This document shows, one piece after another, positions 1 to 5,561 of a DNA stretch of 5,561 nucleotides. Position 1 is the stretch's first letter, and each line of letters opens with the position of its first letter. The notes under the pieces were generated by a model that searched no databases, had not been told where the DNA came from, and saw only the letters and a list, made by a program, of their open reading frames with translations. The DNA comes from Candidatus Equibacterium intestinale (lineage in GTDB: Bacteria; Bacteroidota; Bacteroidia; Bacteroidales; UBA932). The position numbers were made by a program, and so were the translations under genes. Location of the stretch: the NCBI GenBank assembly GCA_018064305.1, contig JAGHVP010000218.1, positions 1-5,561 on the forward strand, given 5' to 3'.

Positions 1-777
1 AGAATAGCCGGTGACTGGGGTAAACTGACCGCTGGAATCCCTGTGAAAGCTATGACAGTTGACCAGGATCTAATTCCAGACGCCGGAGCGGTTACAAAAG
101 AGCAGGCTCTGGCCAGGGTCCAGGAACTCGGTTGGAGCATGATCGGATTCAAGTCATTGATCAAGATGCTGTTCAATGCCGTGACAATGAAACTCATCAA
201 GGAAACATATATCCTGGAGGTAAGCCAGGACGAGCTTTCCCGTATGCGTGAAGAATCGGGAGCCGGGACAAATGCGGCCCTTTGCCATTTTGCAATAAGC
301 AGGCTCCTGGAAAAAATGCCGGCGAAGGAGAGATTCACCCTTCTCGAGGTGGCTGACCTCCGTGGAACGGCCTGCAACATGCCGGAAGACTTCTGCGGCA
401 ATTTCTCCCAGGCTGTAGTGATAGGTGATTTCAGCAGAGATGCCACTGCTGCCGATATCCAGAAGGCAGTGTCAGCCAGGTTGAATGACAAGAAGACGCT
501 CAGTGACAATGTGCAGCTTTCTGCCAGCGCCCAGCTGTACGGGCTGCCCTATTTCATGTTTGATGCAAGCGACATGAACAGCCCCGATCCGAAGCTGTTC
601 TACGTCAATAACCAGCTCAAGCTTAAAGCGTGCGAGGTGGATTTCGGCACTGGGATGCCTCTGAGGGCGCAGCAGGCGATGCTCCCCGATATGGTGAAAC
701 TCTGGCAGCCGGTGGCCGGCGGTCCTGTGCAGGTCATCTACGGAGGCTATGCCGCAAAAATCATGAAGAGAAAATAA
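1..777 (+). CDS. BAHD-like (CoA-dependent) acyltransferase, C-terminal part; 5' end outside window
   Basis: The reading frame is open from base 1 to the TAA at 775-777 (258 visible residues), so the GTG at 43 and ATG at 52 are probably internal codons and the gene starts upstream. The visible protein follows the order of the C-terminal half of BAHD/transferase-family acyltransferases. It begins with a W...G.P...V.D..L stretch (visible residues 6-26), then an ILEVSQDEL..MR segment and a GTNAALCHFAISRLL helix, where family members have an F.FS...I..LK stretch and a (S/T)..ALSALLW-type helix. These are followed by DLRG (119-122), FCGN (131-134, compare YFGN) and EVDFGTG.P (213-220, compare the structural DFGWG motif). 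It ends with a GG-containing strand and AAKIMKRK. The family transfers acyl groups from CoA thioesters to alcohols or amines. The catalytic HxxxD motif would lie upstream, so activity cannot be judged, and the substrate is unknown. No signal peptide or membrane segment is seen in this part. Alternative: another CAT-superfamily condensation or acyltransferase protein. Confidence 0.6.
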   Translation, partial: RIAGDWGKLTAGIPVKAMTVDQDLIPDAGAVTKEQALARVQELGWSMIGFKSLIKMLFNAVTMKLIKETYILEVSQDELSRMREESGAGTNAALCHFAISRLLEKMPAKERFTLLEVADLRGTACNMPEDFCGNFSQAVVIGDFSRDATAADIQKAVSARLNDKKTLSDNVQLSASAQLYGLPYFMFDASDMNSPDPKLFYVNNQLKLKACEVDFGTGMPLRAQQAMLPDMVKLWQPVAGGPVQVIYGGYAAKIMKRK

Positions 778-790
778 TCTGTTGTGATTA
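775..790. repeat. Small inverted repeat holding both convergent stop codons
   Basis: TAATC (775-779) and GATTA (786-790) are perfect inverted arms around a 6-nt loop. The left arm contains the TAA stop of the acyltransferase gene and the right arm the stop (TTA on +) of the Nudix gene. The stem is only 5 bp, AT-rich and lacks a T-tract, so it is at best a very weak bidirectional terminator and may be chance. Confidence 0.25.
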
Positions 791-1426
791 CAGCCTGGCG
801 GCGACGTCGCGGATGGAAGGGTAGGCATGGCGGAGAAGACGGCGGGCGCGGCGCGGGCTGCACCACCTGCCTTTCACTATGTCTTCTTCGGTCTGCACCT
901 TGAGCGGCTCGCGGGCAGCCGAGGTCATCCGGTACCAGTGCGACTCCTTGAGTACGAAATTGCCTTTCATGTGGTAGGTGTGGAATGTGACGCAGACCTT
1001 CTCGCCAAGCACAAGATGCTCCAGCCCGGTTTCTTCCTGCACTTCGCGGACGGCGCACTGCTCAAGTGTCTCGCCCTCCTCTACGTGCCCCTTCGGCATG
1101 TCCCAGAAACCACGGCGGAAAAACAGCAGAAGCCTGTCACTGCCAAGCAGCGGCTTGCGGAAGATAGCTCCGCCGGCTGCCACTTCCACCTTGAGCCCTT
1201 TCTTGAAAAGTTCGAAAGCGGCATCGGTATCGGTGCAGCGCACTGTAATGTGCGGCTCGTCCTCCGCCTTGTCGAATTCTGCAGCCAGATTCTGCAGCCA
1301 GCACTCTCCGCCTGTTTCTTTTGAAGAAAATACAGATCCGTCGGCACGGCAGGCAGCGCAGCACCCTTCTGCATTTATGAAAGAAATGCTGCGTTCTCCA
1401 AAATATACTTTATAAAGTTCAGCCAT
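788..1426 (-). CDS. Nudix hydrolase, probably (di)nucleoside polyphosphate-type
   Basis: The 212-residue product carries a perfect Nudix box (GX5EX7REUXEEXGU) at residues 113-135: GHVEEGE, seven residues, REVQEETGL. The glutamates of REVQEE bind the catalytic metal. The box is preceded by WDMPKG, a pattern common in Ap4A-hydrolase-like and MutT-like enzymes, and a tyrosine (Y151) lies 16 residues after it. Such a tyrosine has been associated with diadenosine-polyphosphate hydrolases, but the substrate remains an inference. The Nudix fold starts near residue 82 (VEVAAGGAIF). The first 80 or so residues form an extra N-terminal region with a cysteine cluster (C22, C23, C26, C42) that I cannot assign. 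ATG at 1424-1426 is chosen over the in-frame TTG at 1433-1435, which would add only three residues; neither has a Shine-Dalgarno sequence. The protein is soluble, with no signal peptide. The gene is divergent from pyrE and convergent with the acyltransferase gene. Confidence 0.94.
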   Translation of the reverse strand: MAELYKVYFGERSISFINAEGCCAACRADGSVFSSKETGGECWLQNLAAEFDKAEDEPHITVRCTDTDAAFELFKKGLKVEVAAGGAIFRKPLLGSDRLLLFFRRGFWDMPKGHVEEGETLEQCAVREVQEETGLEHLVLGEKVCVTFHTYHMKGNFVLKESHWYRMTSAAREPLKVQTEEDIVKGRWCSPRRARRLLRHAYPSIRDVAARL

Positions 1427-1437
1427 GATTGACAATC
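1427..1437. repeat. 11-bp inverted repeat directly upstream of the Nudix start codon
   Basis: GATTG-A-CAATC is a perfect 5-bp-arm inverted repeat abutting the Nudix ATG, and it contains the alternative TTG start. It could be an operator half-site pair or chance in an AT-rich spacer. Confidence 0.25.
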
Positions 1438-1446
1438 GTTTGAAGA

Positions 1447-1478
1447 TTTGCCAAAATTAAACAAATTCATTATATTTA
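1447..1478 (+). promoter_or_regulatory. Bacteroidota-type promoter for pyrE cluster (-33/-7)
   Basis: TTTG at 1447-1450 and TATATTTA at 1471-1478 are separated by 20 bp, which fits the Bacteroidota sigma-ABfr promoter (-33 TTTG, about 20 bp, -7 TAnnTTTG) with one mismatch in the last base of the -7 box. Transcription would start near 1483, giving a leader of about 30 nt. No riboswitch, attenuator hairpin or leader peptide fits in that length, so any pyrimidine control would have to act at initiation or through the palindrome at the start codon. Confidence 0.55.
1452..1459 (-). promoter_or_regulatory. Possible -7 box for the Nudix gene
   Basis: Read on the minus strand this is TAATTTTG, an exact match to the Bacteroidota -7 consensus TAnnTTTG. 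It would place the transcription start about 20 nt upstream of the Nudix ATG. The nearest TTTG that could act as a -33 box (minus strand of 1485-1488) lies 25 bp away, longer than the usual 19-21, so support is weak. It overlaps the pyrE promoter, which would make the two divergent promoters interlocked. Confidence 0.3.
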
Positions 1479-1498
1479 CATTTCCAAACAATTGAAAT

Positions 1499-1512
1499 TA
1501 ATATCGATATTA
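1499..1512. promoter_or_regulatory. 14-bp perfect palindrome touching the pyrE start codon
   Basis: TAATATCGATATTA is a perfect palindrome whose last base is the A of the pyrE ATG. It occupies the position where a ribosome binding site would be and contains no Shine-Dalgarno sequence. It could be an operator for a dimeric regulator or simply an AT-rich translation enhancer that happens to be palindromic. The sequence alone does not decide. Confidence 0.35.
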
Positions 1513-2144
1513 TGAATACAACAGAGAAAAAAGTGGCCGAGGCTCTGCTTCAGATCAAAGCCGTAATGCTTCGCCCGGATGAGCCGTTTACATTTGCATC
1601 GGGTTGGAAATCACCTATTTATTGCGATAACCGCAAGATTCTTTCATATCCCGGGATCCGCTCGATGGTGTGCGACTGCATGGTAGAGACCGTAAACGAG
1701 CATTTCAAGGACGTAGACCTTATCGCCGGTGTTGCAACTGGTGCCATAGCAATGGGTGCCCTTGTGGCAGACCGTATGAACAAGCCGTTTGTGTATATCC
1801 GTCCGAAACCGAAGGACCATGGTACAGGCTCGCAGATAGAGGGTGTATGGCACAAGGGTGACAAGGTGGTAGTTATCGAAGACCTCATCTCTACTGGAAT
1901 GAGCTCTCTGGCAGCTTCCAAGGCTATGTCAGACGCAGGATGCCTGGTAGACGGTATGGTGGCTGTATTCTCTTACAATTTCCCCACAGCGCGCCGCGCC
2001 TTTGAAAACACCAGCATCGAGCTGCACACACTCTCTAATTATGATGCACTGCTCGAGACTGCTGTGGAGCAGAATGTGGTTTCAATGGAAGACCTCGAGA
2101 CTCTGCGCGAGTGGCGTTTCAGCCCTGAAACCTGGGGAAGATAA
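1512..2144 (+). CDS. pyrE: Orotate phosphoribosyltransferase
   Basis: This enzyme joins orotate to PRPP to give orotidine 5'-monophosphate, the fifth step of de novo pyrimidine synthesis, in the cytoplasm as a dimer. The 210 residues match the usual family length. Visible motifs in order are the substrate region F(A)SGWKSPIYCDNR (27-41), the flexible catalytic loop RPKPKDHGTG (97-106, with the conserved basic residues and His103), and the PRPP-binding signature VVVIEDLISTGMSS (119-132). The start at ATG 1512 is supported by a plausible promoter 34 nt upstream and by the normal N-terminal length; an AT-rich leader without a Shine-Dalgarno sequence is usual in Bacteroidota. It is the first gene of a tight cluster, with only 1 nt between its stop and the next start, so translation is probably coupled. 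All key residues are present. Confidence 0.97.
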   Translation: MNTTEKKVAEALLQIKAVMLRPDEPFTFASGWKSPIYCDNRKILSYPGIRSMVCDCMVETVNEHFKDVDLIAGVATGAIAMGALVADRMNKPFVYIRPKPKDHGTGSQIEGVWHKGDKVVVIEDLISTGMSSLAASKAMSDAGCLVDGMVAVFSYNFPTARRAFENTSIELHTLSNYDALLETAVEQNVVSMEDLETLREWRFSPETWGR

Positions 2145-2145
2145 C

Positions 2146-2571
2146 ATGTCTGCACATTATTCAGGAAAACGAGTTGTAGTGGGGCGCCAGCCGGCTGTGA
2201 TGTACAGCATGGTGAGCGACCTGCGCAATATCGTAAAAGGACTGCCCGAGGACAAGAGGGCAGGTGTGACCGCCACTGAAGATACTGTCACTTTCAGCGT
2301 GCAGGGGTTCAATGTTGGTGTGAGGGTTCTTGAACGCACTCCCTTCAGCCGTGTGGTGATAGGGCAGGGCGACGGCTCTCCCGTCAACTTCAATATCGCT
2401 GCCTGCTTCGACACTGTAGACTTTCCCGACAATCCTGACATCGACTGCCAGACCGGTTTCCACCTTGAGATGGATGTGGAACTGCCCGGTATGCTCAAGA
2501 TGATGCTGGGGGGTAAGATGCAGAGTTTTCTTGACGAAGTCACAGATATGATTGCCCGCAGTCTGGCATAA
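2146..2571 (+). CDS. SRPBCC-fold (polyketide cyclase/START-like) small protein
   Basis: The 141-residue protein has the outline of an SRPBCC ligand-binding fold: an N-terminal strand (YSGKRVVVG), a P..MYSMVSDL helix pair (17-25) followed by LPEDKR (33-38), a run of alternating strands (VTFSVQGFNVGVRVLER, then VVIGQG, then FNIAACF, then TGFHLEMDVEL), and a long C-terminal helix ending in MIARSLA. The family binds hydrophobic ligands or takes part in assembly roles; ligand and function here are unknown, and no catalytic residues can be named. The ATG at 2146 is preferred over upstream in-frame starts inside pyrE because it lies 1 nt after the pyrE stop, is preceded by a purine-rich GGGGAAG at 2134-2140, and gives the expected domain length. 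A six-G run (2508-2513) near the 3' end is worth checking for sequencing error. It is probably cotranscribed with pyrE and the methyltransferase gene. Confidence 0.85.
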   Translation: MSAHYSGKRVVVGRQPAVMYSMVSDLRNIVKGLPEDKRAGVTATEDTVTFSVQGFNVGVRVLERTPFSRVVIGQGDGSPVNFNIAACFDTVDFPDNPDIDCQTGFHLEMDVELPGMLKMMLGGKMQSFLDEVTDMIARSLA

Positions 2572-2583
2572 GGGCTGAATCTG

Positions 2584-3978
2584 ATGACAAGCCTTCCGGA
2601 TAGTTTTGTCGTGTCTGCCAGAGAAGCTCTGGGAGAAGATGTTGCTGCGCGTCTTTTCGCTGCCGTAGAGGCCGGGGAGAGCGTGACTGCTGTACGCGCC
2701 AATCCGGCAAAGATTACGGCAGAGTCCCTTGCAGAGCATTTCAAGGATTCGGAGCCAGAGCCTGTTCCGTGGTGCCCTGAGGCACTCTATCTCAAGCACC
2801 GCCCTGTGTTCGCCCTGGATCCGTGGTTTCATGCCGGAGCGTATTATGTGCAGGACGCATCATCTATGTTCGTGGCTTCGCTGGTGAAAGGTTTGAAGGG
2901 TGGTTCAGCCGCCGGCGGTGAGGCTGTTCCGCAGTCTCTGCGAATACTTGACCTGTGCGCCGCACCTGGCGGTAAAAGCACTTCCGTGGCGCCGCTTCTT
3001 TCAGACAACGACCTTCTGGTGTCTAATGAGGTGATATCTTCCCGCGCCACAGTCCTTGCCGAGAATATGACCAAATGGGGCTGTCCCAATGCAGTTGTCA
3101 CAAGTTGTGACCCTTCTGCATTCGCGGCAGTGCCCGGATTCTTCGATATCATGCTCACCGACGTCCCATGCTCGGGCGAGGGAATGTTCCGCAAGGATGC
3201 CGGTGCGGTGGGCGAGTGGTCGGCCGACAACGTGGCTCTGTGCGCTTCAAGGCAGCGCCGCATTGTGAGCGATGTATGGCCTGCCCTGAAGTGTGGAGGA
3301 TATCTGATCTACTCTACCTGCACATTCAACCATTTTGAAAATGACGACAATGTAGAGTGGATCTGTGCCGAACTTGGCGCCGATGTGGTGCCGGTGGACT
3401 CTGTGGCCGACACGGCCTGCGCTGGTGCTCTCAAGACGCGCTGCGGCCTTCAGTTTGTGCCAGGCACAACCCGTGGCGAGGGGCTGTTCGTAGCTCTGCT
3501 CAGAAAGAACGGTACTGCCGTAGCGGCACGCCGCAAGCCCGACAGGCAGGGCAGAGGGGTAAAAAAGTGTGACTGCCGGCAATTGGGTGACGGATTCAAT
3601 TCATATAATGTCACCACTTCTTCAGGTGAGCAGATCATCAAAGGCTATCCTGCTGTGCTGGAGGCTGACATCCGCTTCCTGGAAGGAGCTCTGCGCGTAA
3701 TCCGGAGCGGCATAGCGGCTGCAACTGTGAAAGGGAAGGACCTTATCCCTTCAGCTGCACTCGCGCTCAGTACGGCCCTGGCAGCAGAAGCTTATCCCTC
3801 GGCAGAGATGGGCCTTGAGCAGGCCCTGGCATATCTGCGTCTGCAGCCTGTTGCCATTCCGAATGCTCCGCGCGGCTTTGTACTGCTGCGCTATAAAGGA
3901 GTTGCCCAGGGATTCGTGAAGAATCTGGGCAACCGCTCAAACAATCTCTTCCCCGCCGCATGGCGGTTGAGGATGTAG
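2584..3978 (+). CDS. rsmF: RsmF-like rRNA cytosine-C5 methyltransferase (NOL1/NOP2/Sun family)
   Basis: This enzyme transfers methyl from S-adenosylmethionine to C5 of a cytosine in rRNA; E. coli RsmF targets C1407 of 16S rRNA, but the target here is inferred. Visible parts are an N-terminal domain with RANPAKI (38-44) and YYVQDASSM (87-95), SAM-binding motif I DLCAAPGGKS (123-132), NE (148-149), motif IV TDVPCSGEGMFRKD (192-205, with Cys196) and motif VI YSTCTF (243-248, with Cys246). The two cysteines form the family's catalytic pair. A low-complexity basic linker (about 310-333) leads to a C-terminal RsmF/PUA-like RNA-binding region (about 340-464) ending in GVAQGFVKNLGNRSNNLFP. The 464 residues are close to E. 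coli RsmF length. ATG 2584 lies 12 nt after the SRPBCC stop. The rsmF symbol reflects domain architecture, not proven orthology. An in-phase A AAA AAG heptamer lies in the linker and is described separately. Confidence 0.92.
   Translation: MTSLPDSFVVSAREALGEDVAARLFAAVEAGESVTAVRANPAKITAESLAEHFKDSEPEPVPWCPEALYLKHRPVFALDPWFHAGAYYVQDASSMFVASLVKGLKGGSAAGGEAVPQSLRILDLCAAPGGKSTSVAPLLSDNDLLVSNEVISSRATVLAENMTKWGCPNAVVTSCDPSAFAAVPGFFDIMLTDVPCSGEGMFRKDAGAVGEWSADNVALCASRQRRIVSDVWPALKCGGYLIYSTCTFNHFENDDNVEWICAELGADVVPVDSVADTACAGALKTRCGLQFVPGTTRGEGLFVALLRKNGTAVAARRKPDRQGRGVKKCDCRQLGDGFNSYNVTTSSGEQIIKGYPAVLEADIRFLEGALRVIRSGIAAATVKGKDLIPSAALALSTALAAEAYPSAEMGLEQALAYLRLQPVAIPNAPRGFVLLRYKGVAQGFVKNLGNRSNNLFPAAWRLRM
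3561..3572 (+). promoter_or_regulatory. Candidate -1 frameshift site (A AAA AAG) with immediate -1-frame stop
   Basis: The heptamer A AAA AAG at 3561-3567 is in the X XXY YYZ phase relative to the methyltransferase frame (gtA AAA AAG). Slipping back one base would read AAA AAA GTG TGA, ending at 3570-3572 and giving a product of about 329 residues that keeps the whole methyltransferase domain but lacks the C-terminal RNA-binding region. An AGGG lies about 9 nt upstream (3548-3551). Only a weak AT-rich stem (AATTG 3581-3585 with CAATT 3597-3601) is visible downstream. Whether it is used is unknown. Confidence 0.25.
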
Positions 3979-3986
3979 TATTCCTT

Positions 3987-5561
3987 TTATTTATTGCAAA
4001 GCCAGTTGTAGGCGTTGACAAACATGTCGACCCAGGGAGTGTCGGTGTCGTGGCGCATCGATGCGGGGTACCAGGGCCAGTTCCAGGGACGCAGGCAGCG
4101 CTCGGGGTGGGGCATCATTGCAAGATGACGGCCGTCGGGGCTGCACATGCCGGCGATACCCTCGGGCGAACCGTTGGGGTTGCCGGGATAGTCGTTGTAG
4201 TTGTATCTTACTGCCGGGATTGCGGTGCACTCGGGACCGAAGCTGAACTTGCCTTCTCCGTGAGCCACCCAGATGCCGAGCTTGCAGCCCTTGAGCGACT
4301 GGAGCATCACTGCGGGAGAGTCTTCAATGGTCACGCCCACGAATGCACTCTCGAATTTGTGCGAGTCGTTGTGCTGCATCTTGGGAGCGGTGTCGCGGCT
4401 GGCGGGAGTCATCACGCCAAGCTCTGCCATCAACTGGCAGCCGTTGCAGATACCGAGGCTGAGTGTGTCTTCACGTGCATAGAAGTCGTCGATTGCCTTG
4501 CGTGCCTTGTCGTTGTAGAGCAGGGCGCCTGCCCAGCCTTTAGCAGAACCGAGGGTGTCGGCATTAGAGAAGCCTCCCACAAACACTATCATGTTCACAT
4601 CCTTGAGAGTCTCGCGGCCGCTTGTGAGGTCGGTGGTGTGCACATCCTTCACGTCAAAGCCGGCCATGTAGAGAGCCCATGCCATCTCACGGTCGCCGTT
4701 GCTGCCTTTCTCACGGATGATGGCTGCCACGGGTTTGCGGCCTGTACGCGCCTTCTCGGCACGTACCATGGGGAAGATGTAGCGCAGAGGCTGTTTCTTG
4801 TAGTTTTCGAAACGTTTCTCTGCCAGACCGTCTGCCACCTGGCGCTTGTCGAACAGATATGATGTCTTGAACCATGCGTCGCGCATTTCGTCCACGTCAA
4901 GGTTCAGCAGGCCGCGTGAGTACTCGATCTCGAGGGCGCGTGCTGCCTGCCAGTAGCCGATTTCGTAGCATTCGATGCCGTGGCGGCGCAGGATGCGTCC
5001 CACTTTCTTTCCGTCTACCTGGAGGATCACGCCGGGAAGCTCGCTGAGGAGCATATTGTCGTCAAGACCGGTGAGGTCTATGCGGAGACCGCCCTGGTTG
5101 CAGGGGAAGAGCCCCTCGAGAAGGGTTGTGACCATACCGCCGGCAGAAACGTCGTGACCGGCGATTATGAGCTCGCGGTGTACAAGGTCCTGAACGGCCT
5201 CGAAACATTTTGCGAAGTATGCCGGATCTTTGATGTCGATGCAGTTTGTACCCACCTCACCGCATACCTGTGCGTATGCCGAACCACCGAGGTTGTATTC
5301 GGGCTTGCGGTCGAAAGGAACGTAGAGTATGGTTGACGGGCGGCAGTCAAACGCTGTGTGGACAGTTTTTGCGACATCGTCTACAGGTGCCACAGTCGAT
5401 ATTATGAGTGTTCCGGGTGAGAGAACCTTTTCGCCGGTGGGATATTTCTGAGTCATTGACATAGAGTCCTTGCCTGTGGGGATGTTGATTCCCAGTGCGC
5501 AGGCGAAGTCAGATGCCCCCTTGACGGCGCTGTAGAGACGTGAGTCTTCACCATCGTTGAG
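3987..5561 (-). CDS. purL: Phosphoribosylformylglycinamidine synthase, large single-chain type, C-terminal part
   Basis: PurL converts FGAR, glutamine and ATP to FGAM, the fourth step of de novo purine synthesis. The frame is open to the right edge, so the 524 visible residues are the C-terminal 40% or so of a protein usually near 1230-1300 residues; the ATG at 5460-5462 is internal. It begins inside the second AIRS-like synthetase half (IPTGKDSMSM, visible 27-36), continues through AGHDVSAGGM (134-143), and ends in a fused class I glutamine amidotransferase domain from about residue 278. That domain carries VGGFSNADTLG, the nucleophile Cys372 in LGICNGCQLM (codon 4446-4448), and the catalytic His485 and Glu487 in MMPHPER. 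All three triad residues are intact. The fused amidotransferase marks the Gram-negative/eukaryote-type enzyme rather than the separate PurL/PurQ/PurS system. Its stop faces that of the methyltransferase gene across 8 nt, with no recognisable terminator between them. Confidence 0.97.
   Translation of the reverse strand, partial: LNDGEDSRLYSAVKGASDFACALGINIPTGKDSMSMTQKYPTGEKVLSPGTLIISTVAPVDDVAKTVHTAFDCRPSTILYVPFDRKPEYNLGGSAYAQVCGEVGTNCIDIKDPAYFAKCFEAVQDLVHRELIIAGHDVSAGGMVTTLLEGLFPCNQGGLRIDLTGLDDNMLLSELPGVILQVDGKKVGRILRRHGIECYEIGYWQAARALEIEYSRGLLNLDVDEMRDAWFKTSYLFDKRQVADGLAEKRFENYKKQPLRYIFPMVRAEKARTGRKPVAAIIREKGSNGDREMAWALYMAGFDVKDVHTTDLTSGRETLKDVNMIVFVGGFSNADTLGSAKGWAGALLYNDKARKAIDDFYAREDTLSLGICNGCQLMAELGVMTPASRDTAPKMQHNDSHKFESAFVGVTIEDSPAVMLQSLKGCKLGIWVAHGEGKFSFGPECTAIPAVRYNYNDYPGNPNGSPEGIAGMCSPDGRHLAMMPHPERCLRPWNWPWYPASMRHDTDTPWVDMFVNAYNWLCNK

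Noticed and set aside
43..54. GTG 43 or ATG 52 as the true start of the left-edge gene
   Set aside because: The frame stays open to base 1, and the residues before 43 (including W6 and G12-P14) fit the acyltransferase family pattern, so the start is upstream of the window.
827..1324. 165-codon and other open frames on + opposite the Nudix gene
   Set aside because: They are antisense to a gene with a perfect Nudix box, have no recognisable motif, and have no promoter upstream.
1526..1532. A-run (gag aaa aaa gtg) in pyrE as a slip site
   Set aside because: The run is in the wrong phase for an X XXY YYZ heptamer.
2002..2145. N-terminal extension of the SRPBCC gene back into pyrE
   Set aside because: It would overlap pyrE by 143 nt and add 48 residues with no domain character. 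ATG 2146 has a purine-rich tract upstream and gives the normal length.
2508..2514. In-phase G GGG GGT heptamer in the SRPBCC gene with an immediate -1 stop (TAA 2514-2516)
   Set aside because: G-C pairing makes this a poor slip site, and the shift would remove part of the C-terminal helix rather than separate domains. More likely chance, though the G run is a place to check for indel errors.
2157..2832. Two long - strand frames opposite the SRPBCC and methyltransferase genes
   Set aside because: The + strand frames are in a tight cluster and show family motifs; the minus frames show none and cross gene boundaries.
3574..3602. Stem-loop stimulating frameshifting after the A AAA AAG site
   Set aside because: Only an AT-rich 5-bp pairing and a self-complementary TGCCGGCA are visible, and neither makes a convincing stable stem.
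3960..4862. 300-codon open frame on + opposite purL
   Set aside because: It lies entirely antisense to an unmistakable PurL with intact catalytic residues. Its translation is rich in Val, His, Cys and Ala without domain motifs, as expected from the codon bias of the opposite strand.

Overview
The window looks like a chromosomal housekeeping segment from a member of the Bacteroidota, most likely order Bacteroidales. Three things suggest this. The one real intergenic region is AT-rich, with a TTTG / 20-bp spacer / TAnnTTT-type promoter and no Shine-Dalgarno sequence before the gene it serves. pyrE is followed by a small SRPBCC protein. The proteins resemble Bacteroidales versions of PyrE, PurL and RsmF-type methyltransferase. 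The placement rests on protein and promoter character, not on a 16S gene or a database search. I see no mobile element, CRISPR array, tRNA, rRNA or phage signal.

Layout, left to right. Positions 1-777 (+) hold the 3' part of a gene that begins outside the window. Its product looks like the C-terminal half of a BAHD-like / CoA-dependent acyltransferase, and this is the least ordinary gene here. It converges, with a 10-nt gap, on a Nudix hydrolase gene at 788-1426 (-). The Nudix gene is divergent from pyrE, and the 85-nt region between their start codons (1427-1511) carries the pyrE promoter and two short palindromes. From 1512 the + strand carries a compact three-gene cluster: pyrE (orotate phosphoribosyltransferase), an SRPBCC-fold protein of unknown ligand, and an RsmF-like 16S rRNA cytosine-C5 methyltransferase, with gaps of 1 and 12 nt. 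This cluster converges, with an 8-nt gap, on the 3' part of purL (3987-5561, -), which runs off the right edge.

Functionally, pyrE (pyrimidine synthesis) and purL (purine synthesis) supply nucleotides, the RsmF-like enzyme modifies the ribosome, and the Nudix enzyme probably hydrolyses a nucleotide or dinucleoside polyphosphate. The role of SRPBCC in the pyrE cluster is not evident. Coding density is very high.

I did not find a clearly new multi-gene system. The observations most worth checking are the bacterial BAHD-like acyltransferase fragment, an in-phase A AAA AAG heptamer in the RsmF-like gene followed at once by a -1-frame stop (the dnaX arrangement) at the boundary between its catalytic and C-terminal domains, and a 14-bp perfect palindrome touching the pyrE start codon.
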